From: Firmicutes bacterium TM09-10
GTDB taxonomy: Bacteria; Bacillota; Clostridia; Lachnospirales; Lachnospiraceae
Reading direction: 5' to 3'
DNA: 64,000 nt
Assembly (NCBI GenBank): GCA_003481005.1
Contig: QUKC01000015.1
Coordinates: forward strand, 27,314 to 91,313
Shown here in pieces: positions 7,590 through 15,173 of this stretch. The notes below the pieces were generated by a model, which did no database searches, was not told the DNA's origin, and saw only the letters and a list, made by a program, of their open reading frames with translations. Numbering within the stretch: position 1 is the stretch's first letter; each line of letters opens with the position of its first letter. A program made the position numbers and the translations under genes.

Positions 7590-9455
7590 TTAGTTTGCCG
7601 GCTGTATCACTTCACTCCAGTTCGTGATCCCGATGACAGATTTTGCAAACTCTGTATAGCTGTTGGAATTTACCTGATCGATATTTTTGTAAACCTCGTA
7701 AATATATTTATGCTGTCCGCCCTGAGTAGACAGTCCCAATGCAAGTCCCTGTGCAATCTCTTCTCCCGCATCCGTCTGTCTGGACAAAAGGATCGCATTG
7801 ATATAAGGATTGTTCTCTGCTGCATAGTAGGCATAGGCAAATGCCGCCGCCTGATTGATTTCTCCCTGGGAAGAGGAATATCCCAGCTCGCTCAGAATCA
7901 CCGGGCGCACTTCGCCGTCCGCCGTCAGCATTTCTTCCTTCTGCAAAAAGTTCGTAATGACATTGATATTCTGCATTGTCACGATCGACGTATTTTCCGA
8001 ATTGGTAATCAGCTTCTGAATCTTGCCGGACGAATTCCAGAACGTCGTATTCGTCAGCGGATACGCATAGGGGTGATCTGCAAGTCCCCAGTCGATATTT
8101 CCCTCGGAGGAAATCACCTGGTTCATCGAAACCAGCAGGTCACGCACGTCATAGCTGTTCTTCGACGACAGATCCCGGTTCCACTGCTGATCCATCGAAA
8201 CATAGACTCTCGCATTCGCGTTCATACTCTTGATGCTGTTGTAAAAAACGCGCACCGCGTTCGCATATTCCCTCGCATAGGTATCCAGATCGACGTACTG
8301 CATATAATTCCAATCAGAACGGACGTTGACCTCGTTGCCGACAATCCAGTTCATGACAATCCCGTGGTCATTATCCCGGTATCTCTGCGCCAAAAACGCG
8401 CCGACCGCTGCAAGCGTCTTCACGCCATCTGCTTCCGCTGCATTGAACGCATAATAATTAGCAGAGCCGCCCCGGGAAAGCGGATGGGTGAGCTCCGGAT
8501 ACGCGCTGCTCTTATTATTTAACAGAATCGCAGAAATCGTAATTCCCTTTGCCGTCAGCCTGGAAAAAATAGAATCATATTCCGCAATCCGCTGACCGTT
8601 AAACGCATAGGTTCTGCCGTCGTATGTATAATAAACCGTAGGGAACAGGCCGTTTGTCGTCTCCCCGAGAATATTTCCGACCGGAATATTGTACGCCGCA
8701 TGGTTGACATGCAGCTCATCCAGCTCATCCACCCGAAGCGGATCTACTAAAATCCCTTTAATCGAAGAACGCTGCGGATATGCCGCCTGATAGGACGCAA
8801 GTACCTCCGGGTTTGTCATATAGCAGGGATCACAGAGCGGAACATACGCATCCTTTAATTTTACCGCTACGACGAATTTCGACATCAGCCTGGAATCCAC
8901 CTGATTTTCGTTGACATTTGCCGTCAGGGAAAATTCCTTGTCCTTCTGCACGGACGCGATCGGCTCTGCCCCGGCATCCAGCTCGGTATCGTACATGTTC
9001 ATTTTGAGCAGGTAAAAATTATCATCATCGCTCGCCGGCTTTTCCTCCACCGACGCCTTTACCGAAAAGGTTCCTGTCCCCTGCGCAATTTTACAGGATT
9101 CCACTTTTACATAGCCGTCGATATTGTCCTCTGTCAGCTCGACAAGCATTTCGGTTTCCGTCTCCGTCTCCGTTTCTGTCTCCGTCTCCTGCGTCTCTTC
9201 TGTTTCTTCTATAGCAGCAGGAACTGTGCTTTCCTCTTCCGTCGTCGATTCCTGCGTGTTTTCCGCAATCAGCTCCTCTGTTACCCTCGTCGAATGCACC
9301 GCCCAGAATACCCCTCCACCGATCGCGCCCGCCGCTACAAGCACCAGCGCAACATAAATCGCTGTCAGTTGTCTGACTGCTTTCGGATTTTTTCTTTTCC
9401 GGCTCCTCTTTTCTGCGTTCTGACTGTTCTGCCTCCCGTTTTTGTTTTCCTTCAC
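7590..9455 (-). CDS. Membrane-anchored DUF5722 glycosidase-like protein
   Basis: 621 residues: a short basic cytoplasmic N-terminus, one membrane helix (about 31-53), a Glu/Thr linker with an ETETET run (about 78-93), then a large extracellular domain. I recognise DUF5722, a TIM-barrel family resembling clan GH-A glycosidases. The pair MNWIVGNEVN (Glu365) and VILSELGYS (Glu513) is placed as acid/base and nucleophile would be. It is thus probably a surface enzyme acting on a polysaccharide, though no substrate is shown. The GTG start at 9455 is chosen for its GAGG site 6 bases upstream; the ATG at 9476 lacks one. Converges on the LacI-type gene with a 13-bp gap. Confidence 0.75.
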   Translation of the reverse strand: MKENKNGRQNSQNAEKRSRKRKNPKAVRQLTAIYVALVLVAAGAIGGGVFWAVHSTRVTEELIAENTQESTTEEESTVPAAIEETEETQETETETETETETEMLVELTEDNIDGYVKVESCKIAQGTGTFSVKASVEEKPASDDDNFYLLKMNMYDTELDAGAEPIASVQKDKEFSLTANVNENQVDSRLMSKFVVAVKLKDAYVPLCDPCYMTNPEVLASYQAAYPQRSSIKGILVDPLRVDELDELHVNHAAYNIPVGNILGETTNGLFPTVYYTYDGRTYAFNGQRIAEYDSIFSRLTAKGITISAILLNNKSSAYPELTHPLSRGGSANYYAFNAAEADGVKTLAAVGAFLAQRYRDNDHGIVMNWIVGNEVNVRSDWNYMQYVDLDTYAREYANAVRVFYNSIKSMNANARVYVSMDQQWNRDLSSKNSYDVRDLLVSMNQVISSEGNIDWGLADHPYAYPLTNTTFWNSSGKIQKLITNSENTSIVTMQNINVITNFLQKEEMLTADGEVRPVILSELGYSSSQGEINQAAAFAYAYYAAENNPYINAILLSRQTDAGEEIAQGLALGLSTQGGQHKYIYEVYKNIDQVNSNSYTEFAKSVIGITNWSEVIQPAN

Positions 9456-9600
9456 AATACTCCTCTTTGCACCCATCCGGCTGCGGCCTGCTGCAACGGA
9501 CTGAAACATGCGGCACCGAAAAAGTCGCGTCCTGCCATCGAAGCTGAGCCTTTCGCACAGCGCACATGCCATCCTTTTTCCCAAAAAACATCTGATTTAT

Positions 9601-9630
9601 ATCATAGCATCATCAAAATCGCAATTGCAA
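9601..9630 (-). promoter_or_regulatory. Possible promoter of the DUF5722 gene
   Basis: TTGCAA (9625-9630), 18-bp spacer, TATGAT (9601-9606) on the minus strand, giving a leader of about 140 nt. The rest of 9456-9722 shows no gene or clear element. Confidence 0.45.
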
Positions 9631-9722
9631 CAGGTTTTTCAGACAAATAGCGTACTTTGCGCCGTTTTTCCGGTATACAGCTGCGAAGAACTGAATTTTT
9701 CGAAAGAATGTTTGAAAATAAA

Positions 9723-9751
9723 TTGACTGAAAATACGGAAGATATTATAAT
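9723..9751 (+). promoter_or_regulatory. Strong sigma-A-type promoter
   Basis: TTGACT (9723-9728), exactly 17 bp, TATAAT (9746-9751). Drives the structured leader and the 115-residue gene downstream. Confidence 0.8.
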
Positions 9752-9757
9752 ATAGTC

Positions 9758-9874
9758 AGACAATACAATGCCAGGGTCAAAAGTTCTAAGCCCACATGAG
9801 CTTGCTCCTATGTGGGCGAAAAATCTTATGCCTCGGAAATATCAGCGAGGTACAAAAGAAAAGAGGGTGAGCGT
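9758..9874 (+). promoter_or_regulatory. Structured 5' leader of unknown class
   Basis: About 115 nt between a near-consensus promoter and a start codon. Hairpin 1 pairs GCCCACAT (9790-9797) with ATGTGGGC (9810-9817), extended inside by GAGC/GCTC. Hairpin 2 pairs CCTCG (9831-9835) with CGAGG (9846-9850), ending 11 bases before the ribosome binding site. I do not recognise it as a known riboswitch class. It could be a riboswitch, a protein-binding leader or simply a stabilising structure. Confidence 0.5.
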
Positions 9875-10222
9875 ATGATGGAATCGATGATGATGGCTGC
9901 TGCAATTTTCCTTTTACTGGTGTTAGCAGACTTTTCACTGGCTGACACTCCGCAGGACCGAATCAGCGGAAGGATGTATGTACGGTTCTTATCTGGCTGG
10001 CAAACCGTATGCGCCGCATTTTCCAAAAAGGGGACGCTCGAAAAGTTCGATAATCCGGCAATCTGTCTCTCCGATCCACAGATTGCATCCGGCGCTTCCG
10101 AGCCCCTCGCCGCTGTCGCAAAAGCAACCGCAAAGTATTCCTCTTACCAGTCGCGTCAGAGACACAGAAATACAGAATCGCTTCAGCGCAGACAATATAA
10201 CCGGAAAATGATGGAAAATTAA
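9875..10222 (+). CDS. Small hypothetical membrane protein
   Basis: 115 residues, not recognised. The N-terminus MMESMMMAAAIFLLLVLADF is a single hydrophobic segment that could be a signal anchor. The remainder is polar and becomes strongly basic near the C-terminus (SRQRHRNTESLQRRQYNRK). The ATG at 9875 follows GAGG with 8 bases of spacing. A strong promoter, a two-hairpin leader and a strong terminator at 10235-10274 make it a well-defined single-gene unit, which is the best evidence that it is real. No function is offered. Confidence 0.65.
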   Translation: MMESMMMAAAIFLLLVLADFSLADTPQDRISGRMYVRFLSGWQTVCAAFSKKGTLEKFDNPAICLSDPQIASGASEPLAAVAKATAKYSSYQSRQRHRNTESLQRRQYNRKMMEN

Positions 10223-10234
10223 ATTTGATAACAG

Positions 10235-10274
10235 ACTGCCGCTCAGTCCTCTGCGGATTGAGCGGCAGTTTTTT
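10235..10274 (+). terminator. Rho-independent terminator
   Basis: ACTGCCGCTCA stem with TGAGCGGCAGT followed by TTTTTT, 13 bp after the small membrane protein gene. Confidence 0.85.
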
Positions 10275-10335
10275 GACGTTAAAGCAAATATTCACCAAAA
10301 ACATCCTGAAAACAAAATACACAGCTTCCAAAGTT

Positions 10336-10572
10336 TCAGGAATCTGCCTGAAACAGTTCCTCATACCCAACCTGATAAAGCTCTTTCAATGCATTCAGCT
10401 CGCTGATGCGGATGTTGTATTTGTTCTGCTCGATCTTTTTATAAATGTCCGTCGTCATGTACACGCCCCGCTCACACAGAATCGCCGCCACCTGCGACTG
10501 GCTGTAACCGGCGTCCTGCCGGAGTTTTCTGAGATTCTGACCGATTCCAATTGGCTCCTGCTTTAATTTCAT
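10336..10572 (-). CDS. XRE-family HTH protein, second of a pair
   Basis: 78 residues made almost wholly of a Cro/C1-type helix-turn-helix (IGQNLRKLRQDAGYSQSQVA then a variable loop and YKKIEQNKYNIRISEL). Its ATG overlaps the TGA of the upstream XRE gene (ATGA, 10569-10572), so the two are translationally coupled and probably form a heterodimer or act together. It is clearly a paralogue of that neighbour: both share GYSQ near residue 22 and the NIRISxL tail. The lack of an effector domain suggests a simple repressor. No phage or toxin gene adjoins, so the target is unknown beyond likely autoregulation. Confidence 0.82.
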   Translation of the reverse strand: MKLKQEPIGIGQNLRKLRQDAGYSQSQVAAILCERGVYMTTDIYKKIEQNKYNIRISELNALKELYQVGYEELFQADS

Positions 10573-10826
10573 CGGTCACCGCCTTTTTCCTGTTGCACGA
10601 AAAAGTCATCAAACGAGTCCACCTCATAGACCTGTTTGAAGGCAAGTAATACACTGATGCGAATATTATGATGTCCGGATTCCATCTGCGAAATAATTTC
10701 ACGGCTCATGGAGATTCCCATCAGCTCCAGCTGTGCTGCAGCCCGTTCCTGTGAATATCCGGCACGTTTTCGCAAAATGCGCAGATTCTCCCCGATCGAG
10801 ACATCCTGAGATAGTTTGGTAGACAT
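10569..10826 (-). CDS. XRE-family HTH protein, first of a pair
   Basis: 85 residues with a Cro/C1-type helix-turn-helix (SIGENLRILRKRAGYSQERAAA, SMSREIISQMESGHHNIRIS). GGGAG lies 9 bases before the ATG. It heads the two-gene unit. Immediately upstream are two identical-geometry palindromes, TGGAA-N8-TTCCA, 50 bp centre to centre, which look like operators for this protein or the heterodimer. The duplicated architecture points to tandem gene duplication. Possible regulators of the upstream small membrane protein gene or tRNA-Gly region as well, but that is speculation. Confidence 0.82.
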   Translation of the reverse strand: MSTKLSQDVSIGENLRILRKRAGYSQERAAAQLELMGISMSREIISQMESGHHNIRISVLLAFKQVYEVDSFDDFFVQQEKGGDR

Positions 10827-10851
10827 AGATTGCGGCTCCCATCTGAAATAC

Positions 10852-10869
10852 TGGAATAAAACCGTTCCA
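10852..10869. promoter_or_regulatory. XRE operator candidate 1
   Basis: TGGAA-N8-TTCCA followed by ATTTT, 25 bp upstream of the first XRE gene. Identical arms and spacing recur at 10902-10919. Confidence 0.65.
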
Positions 10870-10901
10870 ATTTTTAGTTTACAAATTTTCCGACAGGATA
10901 T

Positions 10902-10919
10902 TGGAACGAAAACATTCCA
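10902..10919. promoter_or_regulatory. XRE operator candidate 2
   Basis: TGGAA-N8-TTCCA again followed by ATTTT, centred 50 bp (about five helical turns) from site 1. Confidence 0.65.
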
Positions 10920-10973
10920 ATTTTGCCATTCTATTTTTCTAAAAATAAATTTGAAATTTTTTTACGAAAAAGC

Positions 10974-11002
10974 TTGCCAAACGTAAGAAGCTGTGTTATT
11001 AT
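10974..11002 (+). promoter_or_regulatory. tRNA-Gly promoter
   Basis: TTGCCA (10974-10979), 17 bp, TATTAT (10997-11002), about 30 bp before the tRNA. Confidence 0.65.
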
Positions 11003-11040
11003 AAATTTCGTCGCTGAGATACATCAGTGAGAGATAAAAT

Positions 11041-11113
11041 GCGACAGTAGTACAGTTGGTAGTACGCCACCTTGCCAAGGTGGAGGTCGCGGGTTCGAGC
11101 CCCGTCTGTCGCT
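11041..11113 (+). tRNA. tRNA-Gly (anticodon GCC)
   Basis: 73 nt cloverleaf: acceptor GCGACAG/CTGTCGC with U discriminator, D-arm with AGTTGGTAG, anticodon stem CCACC/GGTGG around TTGCCAA, T-arm GCGGG-TTCGAGC-CCCGT. The 3' CCA is not encoded. Confidence 0.97.
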
Positions 11114-11131
11114 CTTCTAAAAAGCCAGTAA

Positions 11132-11166
11132 ACAATAGAATGCACGCTTTGCGGGCATTCTATTGT
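11132..11166 (+). repeat. 35-bp palindromic repeat, copy A
   Basis: ACAATAGAATGC and GCATTCTATTGT arms flank a short G+C loop; followed by CATGAAT as in three other copies. One of five copies in the window (also 34956, 34996, 46356, 50698). Confidence 0.8.
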
Positions 11167-11173
11167 CATGAAT

Positions 11174-11210
11174 AAGCGGTTTCCGAGGATTCGGAAGCCG
11201 TTTATTTTGT
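11174..11210 (+). terminator. Terminator after tRNA-Gly
   Basis: AAGCGGTTTCCGA pairs with TTCGGAAGCCGTTT, then TTATTTTGT. From here to 11389 I see only A+T-rich sequence with no gene. Confidence 0.7.
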
Positions 11211-11389
11211 TTCAAAATTCTTTTTGCAAAAGTTTTTATTTTTCATGTGCCATACTCAGGAACCCATTCTCTTCTGCTATCAGTATCCCGTGGCACCGTA
11301 CTAGCGCTTTGCATCGCTAAAATTTTATACAAACTTTAGAACTAAAACATTTTCTTCCTATACAAACTTCCAAAATTCCAGATTACGCA

Positions 11390-11418
11390 TTGACAATTTT
11401 TTTTCCCGGAACTAGAAT
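11390..11418 (+). promoter_or_regulatory. Promoter of the T-box/cstA transcript
   Basis: TTGACA (11390-11395), 17 bp, TAGAAT (11413-11418). Start expected near 11425. Confidence 0.8.
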
Positions 11419-11424
11419 GGCAAC

Positions 11425-11725
11425 AATTCAACATGCAAATGCAGTGAGCAGGACATGACATTTAGAGTTAATCTGTTTCCAGAGAGCCGCCATTGATGGA
11501 AGGTGGCAACAGGTTCCAAATGCCCTCGCCTGTCAGCAGTTCTGGTGAACGTTTTTCCAGTAGTCAGAACCGGAATCCCTCCGTTACAGGGGAGCACATT
11601 GACCGGATCAAATGCCGGGAGCTGTGACCGAGAGGCTGCTTTTTGCAGCAAAAGAAGTGGTAACGCGGAGTTTATATGCCTTCGTCTTCTATTCCCCGAA
11701 AGGGATAAAGACGAAGGCTTTTTTT
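11425..11725 (+). promoter_or_regulatory. T-box leader with terminator, upstream of cstA
   Basis: About 300 nt leader with the T-box hallmarks in order. The Stem I distal motif is AGAGAGCCGCC...GGTGGC. A stem CAGGAC/GTTCTG is flanked by AGTGA on the 5' side and GTGAAC on the 3' side. Next come CCGTTA, then the T-box bulge GTGGTAACGCGG (11658-11669), then the terminator GCCTTCGTC (11678-11686)/GACGAAGGC (11710-11718) with TTTTTTT. Uncharged tRNA binding would favour the antiterminator and read-through. The specifier is not firmly resolved: GTT (Val) directly after GAAC is my best reading, AAC (Asn) the alternative. Confidence 0.88.
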
Positions 11726-11867
11726 GTTGCAGCGACAGGAAAACGAATTCGGGCTGTCCGATATTCACCGCGCCCGAACAAATCCTATCCCCCTGCAGAA
11801 AAACTCCGGGCAGGTCGCCCACGCACTGCCATGTTGAGCATTCTAACGAAAGAGAGGAACCTATCTC

Positions 11868-13568
11868 ATGAACACACTTGCAATCGTTTTAATCGCAGCC
11901 GTATGCCTTGCAGCCGCTTATCTGCTGTATGGCCGCTGGCTCGCAAACAAATGGGGCATCGACCCTGCTGCTAAAACACCTGCCCAGGTCCACGAGGACG
12001 GGCAGGACTACGTTCCGACAAAAGGCTCTACCGTCTTCTGTCACCAGTTTTCATCCATCGCAGGCGCAGGCCCTGTTACCGGTGCAATTCAGGCCGCTGC
12101 ATTCGGCTGGCTCCCGGTTCTTCTGTGGGTACTTCTTGGCGGCATCTTCTTCGGTGCTGTTACTGACTTCGGTGCTTTGTATGCCAGCGTCAAAAACGCC
12201 GGCAAATCCATCGGTCTGCTGATCGAAAAGTACATCGGTAAACTCGGCAGAAAGCTTTTCCTGCTGTTCTGCTGGCTATTCACTCTGCTGGTTATCGCAG
12301 CATTCGCCGATATGGTAGCCGGAACCTTCAACGCATTTACAACCGTTGACGGACAGGTACAGCTTTCCGAGGCTGCCAGACCGAACGGTGCTGCCGGTAC
12401 CATTTCCCTGCTTTTTATCTTATTCGCTATGGTATTTGGCGTACTGCAGAAGAAATTCAACCTTTCCGGCTGGAAAGCAACCGTTGTAGGTCTTGTCTGC
12501 ACCATAGCAGCTCTGGCAATCGGTATGGCTCTTCCGATCACCGCCGGAAAAGATACCTGGACTTACATCACCTTTGTTTATATCTTCTTCGCAGCAGTTC
12601 TTCCGATCTGGCTGCTCAAACAGCCCCGTGATATGATGACCACTTACATGTTCATTGGCATGATCGTCGGCGCTGTTCTCGGACTGCTCGTTGCACATCC
12701 GACCATGAACCTGCCTGTTTATACAGGATTTACAAATGAAAAGCTCGGAAACATGTTTCCGATCCTGTTCGTAACCGTTGCCTGCGGTGCGATCTCCGGC
12801 TTCCACAGCCTGGTATCCTCCGACACTTCTTCCAAGACAATCGCAAATGAAAAGGATATGCTCAAGGTTGGTTACGGCGCAATGGTTCTTGAAAGCCTTC
12901 TGGCCGTTGTCGCTCTCTGCGTTGCAGGTGCTGCTGCATCTGCTGACGGCACACCGGCTGCAGGCACCCCGTTCCAGGTATTCTCCAACGGCGTTGCAGG
13001 CTTCCTGGAAATGTTCGGTATCCCGCTTTATGTTGCCCAGTGCTTCATGACCATGTGTGTATCCGCACTTGCCCTGACCAGCCTGGATGCAGTTGCAAGA
13101 ATCGGTCGTATGAGCTTCCAGGAACTGTTCTCTGTTGATGATATGGCTTCTGCTCCGGTATGGAGAAAGGTTCTGTGCAACAAATACTTCTCCACCGTTT
13201 TAACCCTGCTGTGCGGCTTCGTTCTGACCCGTATCGGCTATGCAAACATCTGGCCGCTGTTCGGTTCTGCGAACCAGCTGCTCTCCGCCCTGGTACTTGT
13301 AACGCTGTGCGTATTCCTGAAGGTTACAGGCCGCAGCAACAAGATGCTGTTCCCTCCGCTGGTAATCATGCTTTGCGTAACCGGCACCGCACTGGTACAG
13401 CGCACAATCGCTCTGGCAAAAGCGTATGCGGCAGGCTCTGCTACCTTCCTGGTAGAAGGACTGCAGCTGATCATTGCAATCCTGCTGATCGTCCTTGGAC
13501 TGACCATCGTAATCAACTCCCTGCGTTCCTACTTCGCAGCGTCCAGGAATTCTGAAAAAGCTGCATAA
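11868..13568 (+). CDS. cstA: CstA-family transporter (carbon starvation protein A)
   Basis: 566 residues with many hydrophobic segments along its length. The CstA signatures GSTVFCHQFSSIAGAGPVTG, GGIFFGAVTDFGALYASVK and LVSSDTSSKTIANEKD are present. CstA/BtsT proteins are inner-membrane carriers linked to pyruvate or peptide uptake during nutrient stress. The ATG at 11868 has GAGG about 10 bases upstream. Its leader is a T-box, so expression should rise when one aminoacyl-tRNA is short, which fits uptake of peptides or an amino-acid-related solute better than pyruvate here. A stem TTCGGGC/GCCCGAA (about 11748-11778) lies between leader terminator and gene. Substrate is inference. Confidence 0.9.
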   Translation: MNTLAIVLIAAVCLAAAYLLYGRWLANKWGIDPAAKTPAQVHEDGQDYVPTKGSTVFCHQFSSIAGAGPVTGAIQAAAFGWLPVLLWVLLGGIFFGAVTDFGALYASVKNAGKSIGLLIEKYIGKLGRKLFLLFCWLFTLLVIAAFADMVAGTFNAFTTVDGQVQLSEAARPNGAAGTISLLFILFAMVFGVLQKKFNLSGWKATVVGLVCTIAALAIGMALPITAGKDTWTYITFVYIFFAAVLPIWLLKQPRDMMTTYMFIGMIVGAVLGLLVAHPTMNLPVYTGFTNEKLGNMFPILFVTVACGAISGFHSLVSSDTSSKTIANEKDMLKVGYGAMVLESLLAVVALCVAGAAASADGTPAAGTPFQVFSNGVAGFLEMFGIPLYVAQCFMTMCVSALALTSLDAVARIGRMSFQELFSVDDMASAPVWRKVLCNKYFSTVLTLLCGFVLTRIGYANIWPLFGSANQLLSALVLVTLCVFLKVTGRSNKMLFPPLVIMLCVTGTALVQRTIALAKAYAAGSATFLVEGLQLIIAILLIVLGLTIVINSLRSYFAASRNSEKAA

Positions 13569-13581
13569 AACAGCTGCTAAA

Positions 13582-13706
13582 ATAGAATGTGCCTTGGCAC
13601 ATTCTCGCGCCGAGGCGCGGTTGCTTCAGCAACCATCTACCACTGCGCCGAGTGCGCATCCTAAGCGGAGCGTTTTTATTTCATAGGACGCATTTTCCTA
13701 TGAAAT
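13582..13706. repeat. Cluster of four hairpins downstream of cstA
   Basis: Consecutive stems: AGAATGTGCC-TT-GGCACATTCT; CGCGCC-GAG-GCGCG with GGTTGC-TTCA-GCAACC; TGCGCC-GAG-TGCGCA; and ATTTCATAGGA/TCCTATGAAAT. The first resembles a shortened form of the 35-bp palindromic repeat (AATAGAATG). No open frame. Confidence 0.6.
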
Positions 13707-13769
13707 GAAAAAAATACCCGTCGGAATCGAGGTTCCCCTGTGAGCCGATTCCGACGGGTATCTTTTTTT
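13707..13769. terminator. Bidirectional terminator between cstA and ctpA
   Basis: Long stem ATACCCGTCGGAATCG/CGATTCCGACGGGTAT with A-run on the left and CTTTTTTT on the right; serves converging cstA and protease genes. Confidence 0.88.
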
Positions 13770-13805
13770 GTAACTGTGAGGGTACTGAACAGTTACCATT
13801 TTTCT

Positions 13806-15008
13806 TTATTCTGCCATCTTTTCCTGAAGCACTTCCATCGCTTTATTCAGCTGATTGTCCGTACCGTCTTCCACATATGCCTGAGCATCAAATTCAACCT
13901 CCACATCCGGTTCAATACCAATCTTATGGATGTTGTTGCCCTTCGGCGTGTAATACTTGCTGACTGTAAGCTTCACTGCGGAATTATCGGTAAGCTGCAT
14001 AATCCGCTGTACAATGCCTTTTCCGTAAGTCGTCGTTCCAACCAGAGTTCCGATTCCGTAATCCTTTACTGCGCCGGACATAATCTCCGAAGCGGAAGCG
14101 CTGTTTCCGTCTACGAGGACAACGAGCGGAACCTCTAACGGATTCGTACCATCGCAGGAGTATTCTTCCCGGTTTCCGTATTTATCCTCCGTGTATACAA
14201 TCAGTCCTTTCGGGAGCAGCTCCCGGCAGATATCGCATACCGTCGAAAGGTTTCCGCCCGGATTTCCTCTCAGATCGATAATCAGACCTTCCATGCCTTC
14301 AGAACGGGCATTGTCCAGGGCTTCCGTAAACTGATCCAGCGTCACATCGTCGAACTCCTGAATCTGGATGTAAGCCATGCTGTCATCCAGCATCTTTGAC
14401 GTAACCGTTTCGTTTGCGAGCTTACGCCGAACCACATCAAATTCCAGATAATTGCTCTCGCCGCTGCGGATCACCGTCAGGTGCACGGTTGTGCCTTCCT
14501 CACCCCGGATCAACGCGACTGCGGAAGAAAGATCCATTCCCTGCAGCTCCGTATCATCCGCCTTATACAAAAGGTCGTTTGCCATCAGCCCGGCTTCCTC
14601 CGCCGGCGTTCCTGAAATTACGCTTGCAATCTTCGGAAGCTGCGTTTCGGTATCCAACGAAACCCTTGCGCCGATTCCGTAGTAGATGCCCTGCGTCTTT
14701 TCCTGCAGCGTTTCCAGCTCATCCGCTGTATAATAAACGGAATACGGATCGCCCAACGCATCCAGAAGTCCTTTGTATACCCCCTGCTCCAAATCCTCTG
14801 CGCTGACGTCCTCGAGATAATAATCGTCGATCATTCCTTCCAGCACATTGACCTTTTCCATCGTCGTCTTGTTGCCGACCTCTTCCAGGGAGCTACCGTT
14901 CTTCGTTCCCTGATACAGGGTCACGCCGACAAATGCGCATCCACCAACTGCAAGGGTCAGGACTGCCCCGGCAATCAGGCCGCCTGCAAAAACTCTCTTA
15001 TTCTCCAT
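13806..15008 (-). CDS. ctpA: S41 carboxyl-terminal processing peptidase
   Basis: 400 residues. An N-terminal membrane anchor (about 6-30) is followed by a PDZ domain (YYGIGARVSLDT, TPAEEAGLMANDLLYKAD) and the S41 protease core with LRGNPGG, the serine motif DGNSASASEI (Ser about 303-305) and the general-base Lys in TTTYGKGIVQ (about 330). These proteases act outside the membrane on tails of secreted or membrane proteins; in Clostridia they also mature cell-wall hydrolases and sporulation factors. The start at 15008 is chosen because GGAG lies 9 bases upstream. Immediately downstream of the ftsEX-M23 block in the same direction, so an envelope-remodelling role is likely. Confidence 0.9.
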   Translation of the reverse strand: MENKRVFAGGLIAGAVLTLAVGGCAFVGVTLYQGTKNGSSLEEVGNKTTMEKVNVLEGMIDDYYLEDVSAEDLEQGVYKGLLDALGDPYSVYYTADELETLQEKTQGIYYGIGARVSLDTETQLPKIASVISGTPAEEAGLMANDLLYKADDTELQGMDLSSAVALIRGEEGTTVHLTVIRSGESNYLEFDVVRRKLANETVTSKMLDDSMAYIQIQEFDDVTLDQFTEALDNARSEGMEGLIIDLRGNPGGNLSTVCDICRELLPKGLIVYTEDKYGNREEYSCDGTNPLEVPLVVLVDGNSASASEIMSGAVKDYGIGTLVGTTTYGKGIVQRIMQLTDNSAVKLTVSKYYTPKGNNIHKIGIEPDVEVEFDAQAYVEDGTDNQLNKAMEVLQEKMAE

Positions 15009-15113
15009 TGATGTCTTCTCCATATTGATGCTATTTCATTCATTTTATGTTTGCCGAAATCATTCGAAATCCGCTGATTTACTGTGTAAATCGCTACTTT
15101 CTCATGATTTAAC

Positions 15114-15168
15114 GGGAACGTCAGACATAAAATTGGATGCAAGCATCCATTTTATGTTCGCCGTTCCC
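15114..15168. repeat. 55-bp imperfect hairpin
   Basis: GGGAACG pairs with CGTTCCC, ACATAAAAT with ATTTTATGT, and GGATGC with GCATCC around a 2-4 nt loop. It sits between the M23 gene and ctpA. No T-run follows, so it is not an ordinary terminator. Confidence 0.6.
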
Positions 15169-15173
15169 TCGGC

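Noticed and set aside
9140..9210. Short tandem repeat resembling a CRISPR or microsatellite
   Set aside because: It is a GTCTCC-type repeat coding for the Glu/Thr linker of the DUF5722 protein; no spacers, so no CRISPR array.
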